DNA of 23,571 bases, from NCBI GenBank assembly GCA_017509065.1, contig JAFWQM010000207.1, forward strand, positions 1-23,571, given 5' to 3'. Below are positions 7,969 to 17,121 of this stretch, one piece after another (within the stretch, counting starts at the first letter, position 1; each line of letters starts with the position of its first letter). The stretch is from Clostridia bacterium (GTDB lineage: Bacteria > Bacillota_A > Clostridia > Christensenellales > Aristaeellaceae). The notes below the pieces were generated by a model. It did not search any database and was not told the DNA's origin. It saw only the letters and a list, made by a program, of their open reading frames with translations. The position numbers were made by a program, and so were the translations under genes.

Positions 7969-8418
7969 TCACTTCAGCATTTCCTGAAACCTTTTCACCA
8001 TATCTACCGCGACGGATTCATTCTGGACCACCGCGAACACGGTGTTGTCCCCGGCCATGGTGCCAAGGATTTCCGGCAGGCGCATGGAGTCGATGGCCTC
8101 GCCCGCCACGTTCGCGCTGCCGGACAGGGTTTTGAGCACCACGATGTTACCCGCGGAGCAGACGGACAGTACGGAATCCTTGAACATGCGCACGAACCGC
8201 TCGGACAGGCCGTGCTCCGCCTTGTCCGCCGTGGCGTATTTATACCCGCCCGTACCGGACAGCACTTTCAAAAGCCGCAGTTCCTTGATGTCGCGGGACA
8301 CGGTGGCCTGGGTGACCACGATGCCCATATCCCGCAGCTTACTGGCCAGCTCCTCCTGCGTTTCAATATCATTCTGTTCGATGATGCTCAGGATGGCTGT
8401 TTGGCGCGCGTTTTTCAT
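7969..8418 (-). CDS. argR: Arginine repressor ArgR
   Basis: A 149-residue arginine repressor. The N-terminal winged helix-turn-helix (1-70) contains TQATVSRDI at 36-44, a family hallmark that reads ARG-box operators. The C-terminal domain contains GTMAGDNTVF at 119-128, the region that binds L-arginine and builds the hexamer. Asn replaces the second Asp of the usual GDDT, so ligand affinity may differ slightly. The ATG at 8418 is preferred over an in-frame GTG at 8427, because AGGAG lies 8 nt before the ATG but abuts the GTG. The stop of nadK is only 5 nt upstream, so the two are co-transcribed. ArgR normally controls arginine synthesis and catabolism genes elsewhere; none are in this window. 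Confidence 0.96.
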   Translation of the reverse strand: MKNARQTAILSIIEQNDIETQEELASKLRDMGIVVTQATVSRDIKELRLLKVLSGTGGYKYATADKAEHGLSERFVRMFKDSVLSVCSAGNIVVLKTLSGSANVAGEAIDSMRLPEILGTMAGDNTVFAVVQNESVAVDMVKRFQEMLK

Positions 8419-8423
8419 GTGAT

Positions 8424-9281
8424 TCACTCCTGTATTTCATAATCATTCCATACTGCCTGCTTGCGGCGCAGCGTCGCAAAAAAGCGGGATGGGCCAAGTC
8501 GGATCATGCGGAGGGACTCTGCCGCGGCGGAGATTTTCACCTGCGCTTCATGGGTGACGGGAAGCAGCGTCTGTCCGTCAATGGACAGTTGCAGCCGCCG
8601 CCTTTCCCGGCCATGCGCAAGCAGCGTGATCTTTGCGGTCAAGGGCAGGATGATGGGCCGCAGCAGCAGTTCCCGGGCGCACAGCGGCGTAAGCAGCAGG
8701 CAGGGCGCGTCGTGGCGCACGATCGGCCCGCCGGCGGAAAGGCCGTAGGCAGTCGCGCCGAGCGGTGTGGACACGATCACCCCGTCTCCGTGGGCGCTGA
8801 ACGCTTCTTCCCCGTCCGCCATCGCGACGACCTCGATCACGCCGGGATGCTCGCCGCGGGTCAGGGCCAGGTCATTGACGGCCAGATAGCTTTTGCCGTC
8901 ATAGGCAATGCTCAGCAGCGGATAAGAAACCAGGTCATATTCCGGGGCAGAAAGCAGTTCCGCCATGTCCTCCGGCCTGTCCGCGTTGCCCGGCATGAGA
9001 AAGCCGACTGTGCCCGTATGCACGCCCACGATCGGGATATTTTTCCTGACCGCCTGCGGCGCGGCCATCAGCAGCGTGCCGTCGCCGCCAATGGCGACGA
9101 TCGCGCGGGTGTCTTCCGGCGCGTCAGGCAGCGGACAAGCCTCGCCCACGCCCTGGCCGGAAAGCCAATCCTCCGCCAGCACCTGTCCGCCGCGTTTTTC
9201 CACCGCGCCCGCCAGCGCGCGGGCCGCTTCCACGCTCCTGGACTGATACGGATTTGCATAGAAATAGAAGACCGCTTTCAT
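8424..9281 (-). CDS. nadK: NAD kinase
   Basis: A 285-residue ATP-dependent NAD kinase that makes NADP+ from NAD+ in the cytoplasm. The ATP-binding GGDGT is at 65-69, in the context AIVAIGGDGTLL. VHTGTVGFL at 87-95 corresponds to the family's N-x-G-x-x-GFL segment with some changes. ND is at 136-137, and the second conserved block GDGVIVSTP-x-GATAY-x-LSAGGPIV spans 165-188. Its length is normal for the family. The start has GGAGG 7 nt upstream. It heads the nadK-argR-recN cluster. In many Firmicutes the upstream neighbour is the rRNA methyltransferase gene tlyA, but here it is a divergent promoter region and sua5. Confidence 0.96.
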   Translation of the reverse strand: MKAVFYFYANPYQSRSVEAARALAGAVEKRGGQVLAEDWLSGQGVGEACPLPDAPEDTRAIVAIGGDGTLLMAAPQAVRKNIPIVGVHTGTVGFLMPGNADRPEDMAELLSAPEYDLVSYPLLSIAYDGKSYLAVNDLALTRGEHPGVIEVVAMADGEEAFSAHGDGVIVSTPLGATAYGLSAGGPIVRHDAPCLLLTPLCARELLLRPIILPLTAKITLLAHGRERRRLQLSIDGQTLLPVTHEAQVKISAAAESLRMIRLGPSRFFATLRRKQAVWNDYEIQE

Positions 9282-9305
9282 TTCATTCCTCCATTCTGCA
9301 TATTC

Positions 9306-9334
9306 ATCTTACCATATTCATTCATTTTGCACAA
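9306..9334 (-). promoter_or_regulatory. Probable promoter for nadK-argR-recN
   Basis: TTGTGC (9329-9334), a 17-bp spacer and TAAGAT (9306-9311) on minus, 24 bp upstream of the nadK start. The match to consensus is moderate. Confidence 0.55.
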
Positions 9335-9375
9335 TACCGCCGATTTGAAAAATGCAGAAAAAACGCAGAGTTGTC

Positions 9376-9404
9376 TTGACAATCCCGCCGGATGCGCCTA
9401 TGAT
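9376..9404 (+). promoter_or_regulatory. Sigma-70-type promoter for the threonylcarbamoyl-AMP synthase gene
   Basis: A perfect TTGACA (9376-9381), a 17-bp spacer and TATGAT (9399-9404). It is divergent from the nadK promoter. Confidence 0.82.
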
Positions 9405-9504
9405 GTTACTGTTTCGGCATCCTGCTTTTTCCAGAATACAGATGCTGAATATACATTGGTAAATTATGCATTTTCCGGATCATTCAAAGGAGCGTATCAT
9501 TATC

Positions 9505-10524
9505 ATGGAAACAATCTGTCTTCCCGCGGGGGAAGAAAGCCTGAAAAAAGCCGCAGCGCTGCTGCGGGCGGGGCAGGTGGTGGCGTTCCCCACCGAAACA
9601 GTGTACGGCCTGGGCGCCGACGCGCTGAACGAACAGGCGGTACGGGCGATTTTTGCGGCCAAGGAGCGTCCGGCGGACAATCCGCTGATCGTGCACGTGG
9701 CGGAACGGGGACAGCTGGACGGGCTCTGCCGGGTCACCGAAACCGCCGAAACGCTGATGGACGCCTTCTGGCCGGGGCCGCTGACGCTGCTGCTCCTGAA
9801 AACGGACAGGGTCCCGGATGTGACCACCGCCTCGCTGCCCTCCGTCGCCGTTCGCTGCCCCAGCCATCCGGTGGCGCATGACATGCTGCGGGCGTGTGGC
9901 ATTCCCATCGCAGCGCCGTCGGCCAACCGCTCCGGGCGGCCCAGCCCCACCACGGCGCAGGATGTATATGAGGATATGAAGGGACGCATCCCGTTTATTC
10001 TGGACGGCGGGCCGTGCGACGTGGGCGTGGAATCCACCGTGCTCGACCTGACAGGGTCAACGCCTTGCGTGCTGCGGCCCGGCGCAATTACGGCGGAAGA
10101 CGTTGCGTCTGTCGTGGGCAAATGCGATGTGGCGCCCAGCGTCATGCGGCCCCTGAAAGAAGGCGAAAGCGCTCCCTCCCCCGGGATGAAGCACAGGCAC
10201 TACGCGCCAAAAGCAAAGATGACCGTATACATCGGCTCGGACGAAGCTGTTTCCTCCGCTATATGCGAGCGCTACGATCAGAGCGAAAACGCCGTCATCC
10301 TGGCGCACGACCGCGCGGTCCCCCTGTTTGGCAGCCGCCGTGTCTTTTCTCTGGGCGATACGCCGATGGAAGGCGCGCATCTGCTGTTCCGACGTCTACG
10401 GGAAATGGACGCGCTGGGCGTCAGCCTGATCCTTGCCCAGGGCTGGAAGCCGGAAGGCGAAGCGCTGGCGGTCATGAACCGCATGGCGCGGGCGGCGGCT
10501 TTCGATCTGGTCACCCTGCCATGA
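9505..10524 (+). CDS. Threonylcarbamoyl-AMP synthase, two-domain Sua5/YwlC type
   Basis: A 339-residue Sua5-type enzyme that makes L-threonylcarbamoyl-AMP from threonine, bicarbonate and ATP, the first step of t6A37 modification of ANN-decoding tRNAs. The YrdC domain (about 10-200) shows the FPTETVYGLG opening, KERPADNPL at 53-61 and SANRSGRPS at 139-147. The linker SPGMKHRHYAPK (225-236) is diagnostic of the long Sua5 form and is followed by the C-terminal Sua5 domain. The start at 9505 (METICLP) is preferred to an upstream in-frame ATG at 9466 because AAAGGAG lies between them, although the 12-nt spacing is long. It is a single gene with its own promoter, ending at a strong hairpin shared with a convergent gene. 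Confidence 0.95.
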   Translation: METICLPAGEESLKKAAALLRAGQVVAFPTETVYGLGADALNEQAVRAIFAAKERPADNPLIVHVAERGQLDGLCRVTETAETLMDAFWPGPLTLLLLKTDRVPDVTTASLPSVAVRCPSHPVAHDMLRACGIPIAAPSANRSGRPSPTTAQDVYEDMKGRIPFILDGGPCDVGVESTVLDLTGSTPCVLRPGAITAEDVASVVGKCDVAPSVMRPLKEGESAPSPGMKHRHYAPKAKMTVYIGSDEAVSSAICERYDQSENAVILAHDRAVPLFGSRRVFSLGDTPMEGAHLLFRRLREMDALGVSLILAQGWKPEGEALAVMNRMARAAAFDLVTLP

Positions 10525-10530
10525 TCACGA

Positions 10531-10567
10531 TAACGCCCCGGCTGATACATGTTCAGCCGGGGCGTTA
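10531..10567. terminator. Hairpin between convergent genes
   Basis: A perfect 15-bp stem (10531-10545 with 10553-10567, 7-nt loop) begins 7 bp after the sua5 stop. T-runs on either side are poor, so it may end transcription inefficiently or protect 3' ends for both convergent genes. Confidence 0.7.
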
Positions 10568-10584
10568 GAATATAGATAATAGCA

Positions 10585-11190
10585 TTAATCCAATTTCTTG
10601 ATGATGGTCATTTCCACGGTGCGGCCCCGGATGCTGACCTTCACGTCGTCGGCCACCCGGGCAACCACCGATTTTTCCAGTTCGTCCCAGGCTTCCAGGG
10701 CCTCGGCGTCATTCTCCCGCACACGGGCGGAAAGCGCGTTTTCATACTCCAGCATGGACCACTCCCAATCCAGCGTGGGCGTAGAGGAATGCTCGGACGC
10801 GCTGGCAAGGAACAGCGGGCTGGTAAAGCCCGCAATGTCCTCATCCGCGCCGCGGTCGAAGAAATCGCGCAGGCGTCCCATCAGCCCTTTGGCGGATTCA
10901 TTTTTGCCGGATGTCGCGGTGGACAGCAGCTGCTCGCGCTTGCCGCTGGTCATGCGGGTGGTGACCTGCAGATGCAATTGATATACACCATCCTGATCTT
11001 CGATCCAGAATTTTCCTTCCGCCTCGCCGGTCACGGAGCGGATCAGGCCCATCATTTCTTCGGTCAGCAGGCGCAGATGCATCGCGCTTTTTTCGGAAAG
11101 CCCTTTATATACCGCCACCTTTTCCACCTGGTTCAAAGCCGTTTCAATCTGGCTTCCTCTGCTGGAAACCGCAATCACATCAGATTTCAT
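10585..11190 (-). CDS. Protein of unknown function, possibly a degenerate HATPase-like domain
   Basis: A 201-residue cytoplasmic protein with no signal peptide or membrane segment. Residues 20-80 (a helix LRLLTEEMMGLIRSV followed by strands FWIEDQDGVYQLHLQV) recall the N-box helix of GHKL ATPases of the SpoIIAB/RsbW anti-sigma type. However, the Asn expected in that helix and clear G-boxes are missing. A Gly/Lys-rich stretch (KGLMGRLRDFF) follows, and the C-terminus (REN-DAEALEAWDELEKSVVARV, then strands) may form a separate dimerising part. The start has an excellent AAAGGAGG. It is transcribed alone from the promoter at 11321-11349 with a leader of about 125 nt. The function remains open. 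Confidence 0.8.
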   Translation of the reverse strand: MKSDVIAVSSRGSQIETALNQVEKVAVYKGLSEKSAMHLRLLTEEMMGLIRSVTGEAEGKFWIEDQDGVYQLHLQVTTRMTSGKREQLLSTATSGKNESAKGLMGRLRDFFDRGADEDIAGFTSPLFLASASEHSSTPTLDWEWSMLEYENALSARVRENDAEALEAWDELEKSVVARVADDVKVSIRGRTVEMTIIKKLD

Positions 11191-11320
11191 TGGTTCTTTC
11201 TCCTCCTTTGTTCGCTGCCTTCATTCAAGAGTTTCCGCGCTGTCCGTATCGCTTCCATGGAAAAAACGTTTTCCTTTCGGCGGCGCGGCATTCTCTTCCC
11301 CGAACATATCCGTCAAAAAG

Positions 11321-11349
11321 ATTATAGCAAATAATCATATCGGATGCAA
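11321..11349 (-). promoter_or_regulatory. Sigma-70-type promoter for the 201-aa protein
   Basis: TTGCAT (11344-11349), a 17-bp spacer and a perfect TATAAT (11321-11326) on minus. The start codon is about 130 bp downstream. Confidence 0.78.
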
Positions 11350-11447
11350 GAAATAATGACTATTTTTGAAAACCGTGATAAAAAAAGGTTTCGTCATGTT
11401 TCCGTTTTCCCGCGCATACGCTTGAAAAAACGGGAGGAGGCGGAAAA

Positions 11448-11852
11448 ATGACGCAGCAGGCGGTTCGGCGCGTGAAGCGCGCTTCGGGAAAAGGTACGGC
11501 TTTATGGCGGGGGCTGCTCCTTTCCATCGCGGCAACAGCGGCGGCGGTGATTCTGTTCGCGGTGGTCATCAGCTTTGTGGATATTCAGGACGGGCTCATC
11601 CGCATCGTCAATCAAGTCATCAAGATCGGGGCGATTTTCCTGGGGGTATATGTGATTACGCCGCGCGGCGACAGCGCGGGCATCCGGCGCGGTGCGCTGC
11701 TGGGGCTGCTGTATATGGGCATCGGCGTGCTGGTGTACGCGCTCCTGTCGCAGCAGAAGCTTACCTGGCTCAGTTACCTGACCGACGTGCTCATGGGCGT
11801 GGCCGCGGGCGGATTGTCCGGGATGCTGCTGGGCAGCCTGCGGACGAAGTAA
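11448..11852 (+). CDS. Small membrane protein, TIGR04086-like
   Basis: A 134-residue integral membrane protein with a basic N-terminal tail (RRVKRASGKG) and four hydrophobic segments at about 20-43, 55-70, 80-98 and 110-128. The Asp-containing loop VDIQDGL after the first segment and the Gly-rich last helix (GVAAGGLSGMLLG) fit the TIGR04086 family of Clostridia, whose role is not known. In many relatives this gene lies near yajC or the SCIFF peptide gene; neither is present here. The ATG has AGGAGG 7 nt upstream. I could not identify a convincing promoter in the roughly 110 bp upstream. It ends at a bidirectional terminator shared with thrS. Confidence 0.85.
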   Translation: MTQQAVRRVKRASGKGTALWRGLLLSIAATAAAVILFAVVISFVDIQDGLIRIVNQVIKIGAIFLGVYVITPRGDSAGIRRGALLGLLYMGIGVLVYALLSQQKLTWLSYLTDVLMGVAAGGLSGMLLGSLRTK

Positions 11853-11856
11853 AAAT

Positions 11857-11880
11857 GGAGCCGCGAAAAATAGCGGCTCC
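11857..11880. terminator. Bidirectional terminator between the TIGR04086-like gene and thrS
   Basis: An 8-bp stem GGAGCCGC/GCGGCTCC (11857-11864 with 11873-11880). On minus it is followed by ATTTTTAC, a good terminator for thrS. On plus it is followed by a weaker T-rich run. Confidence 0.88.
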
Positions 11881-11894
11881 GCTTGCGTTTTGGT

Positions 11895-13679
<1,785 letters not shown>

Positions 13680-13702
13680 GGTTCCTTCCTCCTCAATTCT
13701 TC

Positions 13703-13786
13703 GCATACGCTCGCCTGCGGCGGCGTATGCTCTCATCGCGGCTGTTTGTTGTATCCTGCCGCGTCGCAAACCCACGAGGGGTTTGC
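13703..13786 (-). repeat. Three consecutive hairpins between the T-box terminator and thrS
   Basis: In minus order: stem 13766-13773/13779-13786 (8 bp, GCAAACCC), stem 13738-13742/13758-13762 (5 bp, GCGGC) and stem 13703-13710/13723-13730 (8 bp, GCATACGC). The last ends about 10 nt before the thrS Shine-Dalgarno. There are no T-runs. The block looks like an inserted palindromic repeat or an extra structured leader. Confidence 0.7.
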
Positions 13787-13802
13787 TCCTGGTTGGGAGA
13801 GC

Positions 13803-14083
13803 ATTATAAAACGCCCGTCCCGTCATGTGAAATGAAGGGACGAGCGTGAATGGTTTTCATTCGCCCGCGGTTCCACCCTTGTTGCCTGTTCTTTCGCCGT
13901 TCCGCGGCTTCATCCCTCTCGCCGCTTCCCGGAATGAACAGACCCCTTGATGCCGCGCGTTATCGGGCGCGAACCGCCGTCGGTCGGGAGGTGGTATTTC
14001 ATCCGCGGCTCACGCGCTCGCACCAACCGCGCGCTCTCTTGGAACCGGTGAGGAAGAAACGTGTTCTCCGTCATTCCTGGGAT
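13803..14083 (-). promoter_or_regulatory. T-box riboswitch (threonine, ACC specifier)
   Basis: A tRNA-Thr-sensing leader for thrS. The 14-nt T-box AGGGTGGAACCGCG lies at 13866-13879. The stem I distal loop has the GGTGCGAG-type motif (about 14020-14028). The specifier loop reads GAAATACCA, giving ACC at 13993-13995 followed by A. The terminator is an 11-bp stem (13811-13821 with 13837-13847, one G-T wobble) followed by TTTTATAAT. AAGGG of the T-box (13876-13880) can instead pair with CCCTT in the terminator's 5' arm (13835-13839), the classic antiterminator. Uncharged tRNA-Thr should stabilise that form and raise thrS expression. Confidence 0.95.
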
Positions 14084-14089
14084 GGCGCT

Positions 14090-14119
14090 ATTATACGCCT
14101 GAAGAACAGGAAATGTCAA
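14090..14119 (-). promoter_or_regulatory. Strong promoter for the thrS T-box transcript
   Basis: A perfect TTGACA (14114-14119), an 18-bp spacer and a perfect TATAAT (14090-14095) on minus. Confidence 0.9.
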
Positions 14120-14167
14120 GCAAATCTTGCGCCGAAAACGCCGGTTGGATATTTTTCAGGGAAAGGC

Positions 14168-14196
14168 TTGACGAAACAAAGAAATAAGGATATACT
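14168..14196 (+). promoter_or_regulatory. Promoter for the SAM riboswitch-metK transcript
   Basis: TTGACG (14168-14173), a 17-bp spacer and TATACT (14191-14196). The aptamer begins about 10 nt after the expected transcription start. Confidence 0.85.
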
Positions 14197-14212
14197 AACC
14201 ATAACTGAATAC

Positions 14213-14370
14213 CTTATCCAGAGCGGCTGAGGGACTGGCCCAATGAAGCCCGGCAACCGGCGGGAAACCGCAAGGTGCTAATTCCAGCAGCGCGGCGACG
14301 CGCTGGCAGATAAGGCGCAAACGAAAGACTTTTTCAGGCCGCTTGTCTGTCCATAGACGAGCGGTTTTTT
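14213..14370 (+). promoter_or_regulatory. SAM-I (S-box) riboswitch with transcription terminator
   Basis: The aptamer spans 14213-14314 and closes with P1 cttatc/gataag. It contains the S-box hallmarks GAGGGACTGGCCC, GAAGCCCGGCAACC and GGTGCTAATTCC. The terminator is a 10-bp stem (14339-14348 with 14355-14364, one wobble) followed by six T. Bases 14308-14317 (agataaggcg, including the 3' strand of P1) can pair with 14340-14348 (cgcttgtct), giving an antiterminator when SAM is absent. High SAM should therefore end transcription before metK. Confidence 0.97.
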
Positions 14371-14415
14371 GCGGCCCGGACGGTGTTCAGAATACAATAA
14401 CAAGGAGAAGTACCC

Positions 14416-15585
14416 ATGAGAAAACTGTTTACCTCTGAATCCGTCACCGAAGGGCATCCGGATAAAATCTGCGACCAGATTTCCGACGCCATCCTGGACG
14501 CGCTGCTGGAGCAGGACCCCTATTCTCGCGTGGCCTGCGAAACCTGTGCCACCACCGGGCTGATCCTGGTGATGGGCGAAGTGACCACGGAAGGCTATGT
14601 GCCCGTGGCGGACATCGTGCGCAGGGTGGTCAATGAAATCGGCTACGACCGCGCCAAGAAAGGCTTTGACGGCGAATCCTGCGCTGTGCTGACTGCCCTG
14701 CACGACCAGAGCCCCGACATTGCCCAGGGTGTGAACGCAGCGCTTGAAACCCGCCAGGAGAATAAGAATGAGACTGGCGCGGGCGACCAGGGCATGATGT
14801 TCGGCTTCGCCTGTGACGAGACCCCCGAAATGATGCCCATGCCCATCGCCCTGGCCCACCGGCTCACCCGCCGCATAGCTCAGGTTCGCAAGGACGGCAC
14901 CTGCCCCTGGATGCGGCCCGACGGCAAGGCCCAGGTCACCGTGGTTTATGAGGATGGAAAACCCGTGGCGGTGGACACTATCGTCATTTCCACCCAGCAC
15001 GACGACCAGGTAAGTCACGACGAAATCGAACGGGCCATGAAAGAGCATGTGATCAAAACAGTCATCCCGGCTGAGCTCCTCAGCGCAGACACCAAGTATT
15101 TCATTAATCCAACAGGCCGCTTCGTCATCGGCGGCCCCGCGGGCGACAGCGGCCTGACCGGGCGCAAGATCATCGTGGACACCTACGGCGGCTACGCCCC
15201 CCACGGCGGCGGCACGTTCTCCGGCAAGGACCCCACGAAGGTGTACCGTTCCGCCGCCTACGCCGCCCGCCACGCCGCCAAGAACGTGGTAGCCGCCGGG
15301 CTGGCCAAGCAGTGCGAAATCGCCCTGGCCTACGCCATCGGCGTGGCGAAGCCTGTTTCCTTCCAGGTGAACACCCGGGGCACCGGCATCCTGCCTGACG
15401 AGGAAATCGCCAAGCTGGTGGAGCGGGTGTTTGACATGCGGCCCGACGCCATCATCGAACGGCTGAACCTGCGCCGCCCCATCTACCGCCAGACCGCCGC
15501 CTACGGACACTTTGGCCGCACGGATGTCGATCTTCCCTGGGAACATCTGGATAAGGTGGACGAATTGAAAGCATTGATCAAATAA
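14416..15585 (+). CDS. metK: S-adenosylmethionine synthetase with an active-site Asp-to-Tyr change
   Basis: A 389-residue methionine adenosyltransferase, which makes SAM from methionine and ATP. Visible motifs are GHPDK at 13-17, the GAGDQG ATP motif at 121-126, [11 protein letters not shown] at 249-259, and [12 protein letters not shown] at 264-275. The next residues read V-Y277-R-S-A, where family members have V-D-R-S. By alignment this is Asp271 of the E. coli enzyme, one of its active-site aspartates. Length and all other signatures are normal. The ATG has AGGAG 8 nt upstream. Control by the SAM-I riboswitch upstream makes its identity as metK certain. Transcription ends at the bidirectional hairpin at 15601. 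Confidence 0.97.
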   Translation: MRKLFTSESVTEGHPDKICDQISDAILDALLEQDPYSRVACETCATTGLILVMGEVTTEGYVPVADIVRRVVNEIGYDRAKKGFDGESCAVLTALHDQSPDIAQGVNAALETRQENKNETGAGDQGMMFGFACDETPEMMPMPIALAHRLTRRIAQVRKDGTCPWMRPDGKAQVTVVYEDGKPVAVDTIVISTQHDDQVSHDEIERAMKEHVIKTVIPAELLSADTKYFINPTGRFVIGGPAGDSGLTGRKIIVDTYGGYAPHGGGTFSGKDPTKVYRSAAYAARHAAKNVVAAGLAKQCEIALAYAIGVAKPVSFQVNTRGTGILPDEEIAKLVERVFDMRPDAIIERLNLRRPIYRQTAAYGHFGRTDVDLPWEHLDKVDELKALIK

Positions 15586-15600
15586 TGCTTGATACATAGC

Positions 15601-15635
15601 AAAAGGATTGCCGGGTTTTATCCGGCAATCCTTTT
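15601..15635. terminator. Bidirectional terminator between metK and the symporter gene
   Basis: A perfect 14-bp stem (15601-15614 with 15622-15635, 7-nt loop) with A-run and T-run edges on both strands, between convergent genes. Confidence 0.95.
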
Positions 15636-15651
15636 GTTGTTTGGAAATCCT

Positions 15652-17016
15652 TTATTTCATGATCTTACTGTAAATTTTCTTTTCGTTATACATCATAAAC
15701 AGGAAGCCGCCCAGGGCGCAGACGATTGCGGCGATAATGGCAATCAGGCGGTAGCCGAAGCCGGTTTCCTGCTGGATGGTGCCCAGGGTGGTCACCAGCA
15801 TGATGGCGACAGCCTGGCCCATCTTCATGGCAAAGGTCCGGGCGGCGTAGAACATGCCGCTGCGGTTTTCATGGGTGTCGATCTCGTCGCTTTCCGCAAT
15901 GTCCGCCACCACAGCCTGGGGCAGGATGCCGAAGATGGCCATGGCGGGCGCGGCGATGACGCACAGGATGTAGCCCTGGACTTCCGCCGGGATGGGCAGG
16001 ATGCCCAGGCAGGCAGTGTAAATGAACGCGACCGTGAAGATGCAGAAGGCGATCAGGATCAACTTCTTCTTGCCCAGCTTGGGGGTCAGCTTGCTGACCA
16101 GCGGGTAGAACAGCACGGACAGGGCGGTCATGAGCACAAAGTAAATGGTGGAAATGCTTTCATCCAGCTTCAGCAGCGAGGTGACGAAATACAGCATGGC
16201 GCTCTGGAACATGGTGATGCCCAGGAAATACACGATATCGGACGCCACGAAGATGCGGAAGTCCTTGTTGCGGAAGGTGGCGGCCAGGGATTTGAGGGCG
16301 GTCGACTGGCTGGGCTGGGCGGTGACATAATCCTTTTCCTTGATGGTGAACACCGGCACAAACATGCACACCAGCGCGATCAGGCTCATCACTGTGAACA
16401 CGATACGAATCGCCGTCACACGATCCACGTTCAACGCGCCCTGTACCATACCCCATAGGATGGGCGCGGCATAGGCTACAGCCATACCGGCGATAAAGGT
16501 GAAGGAGATGGTGGTGGAAATGGCCATACGGGTTTTCTGGTCGGTTCCCAGTTCTGGGATCAGGGCGTTATAGGGCGTGCAGTACATGGTCATGAACAGA
16601 TAGAACAGTGTCAGCATCAGGAACAGGAACCCGGCGTTGATCCAGCTTTCCTCGTTCACCGGCGACCAGAACGTGAGCACAGTCACGACGGCGAAGGGAA
16701 TGGCGGCGGCCTTCATAAAGGGAATGCGGCGGCCGGATTTGGCGGTGCACCGGTCGGACATGGAGCCGATCAGCGGGTCGGTGATGGCGTCAAACACGCG
16801 GCCAAAGCCGGTGATGAACGCCAGGATGGTCAGTACACCGAAAATGACCAGGCCCTGAGGAATGAAAATCGGCTGGCCCGCCTCGATGGTGGCGGGGTCG
16901 GGCGCGTAATACTGCGCCATAAAGTTGGAAATCAGCGCGCTCAGGATGCTCCATCCCAGCTGGCCGATGGCAAAACACCAGACCTTCCCCCTGGACAGCT
17001 TTTTCTTTTGACTCAT
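15652..17016 (-). CDS. GPH-family sugar:cation symporter (MFS)
   Basis: A 454-residue membrane transporter with about 12 hydrophobic segments. The loop between segments 2 and 3 reads GRVFDAITDPLIGSMSD followed by RC-x-AKSGRR-x-PF (72-100), the signature of the glycoside-pentoside-hexuronide:cation symporters (MelB/XynB group, MFS_2). A matching second-half element, VADIAESDEIDTHENRSG, lies before the last transmembrane segments. The cargo is probably a glycoside, pentoside or uronide taken up with Na+ or H+. No glycosidase or sugar regulator is adjacent, so the substrate cannot be narrowed. The ATG has GAGGGGG about 9 nt upstream, and the gene has its own promoter (17055-17083). Confidence 0.9.
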   Translation of the reverse strand: MSQKKKLSRGKVWCFAIGQLGWSILSALISNFMAQYYAPDPATIEAGQPIFIPQGLVIFGVLTILAFITGFGRVFDAITDPLIGSMSDRCTAKSGRRIPFMKAAAIPFAVVTVLTFWSPVNEESWINAGFLFLMLTLFYLFMTMYCTPYNALIPELGTDQKTRMAISTTISFTFIAGMAVAYAAPILWGMVQGALNVDRVTAIRIVFTVMSLIALVCMFVPVFTIKEKDYVTAQPSQSTALKSLAATFRNKDFRIFVASDIVYFLGITMFQSAMLYFVTSLLKLDESISTIYFVLMTALSVLFYPLVSKLTPKLGKKKLILIAFCIFTVAFIYTACLGILPIPAEVQGYILCVIAAPAMAIFGILPQAVVADIAESDEIDTHENRSGMFYAARTFAMKMGQAVAIMLVTTLGTIQQETGFGYRLIAIIAAIVCALGGFLFMMYNEKKIYSKIMK

Positions 17017-17054
17017 GCGTATGTCCCCCTCTGTTTTTTCATTTCATCGCGTTC

Positions 17055-17083
17055 AGTTTATCACAGATTCCATGGATTGACAA
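17055..17083 (-). promoter_or_regulatory. Promoter for the GPH symporter
   Basis: TTGTCA (17078-17083), a 17-bp spacer and TAAACT (17055-17060) on minus. It falls in the 105-bp gap after tldE; no terminator is visible in that gap. Confidence 0.65.
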
Positions 17084-17121
17084 GCAGATTTTTGGTAATA
17101 TTTTCCAATGACGGAACGGGA

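Noticed and set aside
14090..14196. A small leader peptide or attenuator between thrS and metK
   Set aside because: Both leaders are fully explained by T-box and SAM-I elements, and no short reading frame with a ribosome site and repeated Thr or Met codons was found.
14278..15597. A 439-codon open frame on minus
   Set aside because: It is antisense to metK and crosses the SAM riboswitch terminator; no recognisable protein features.
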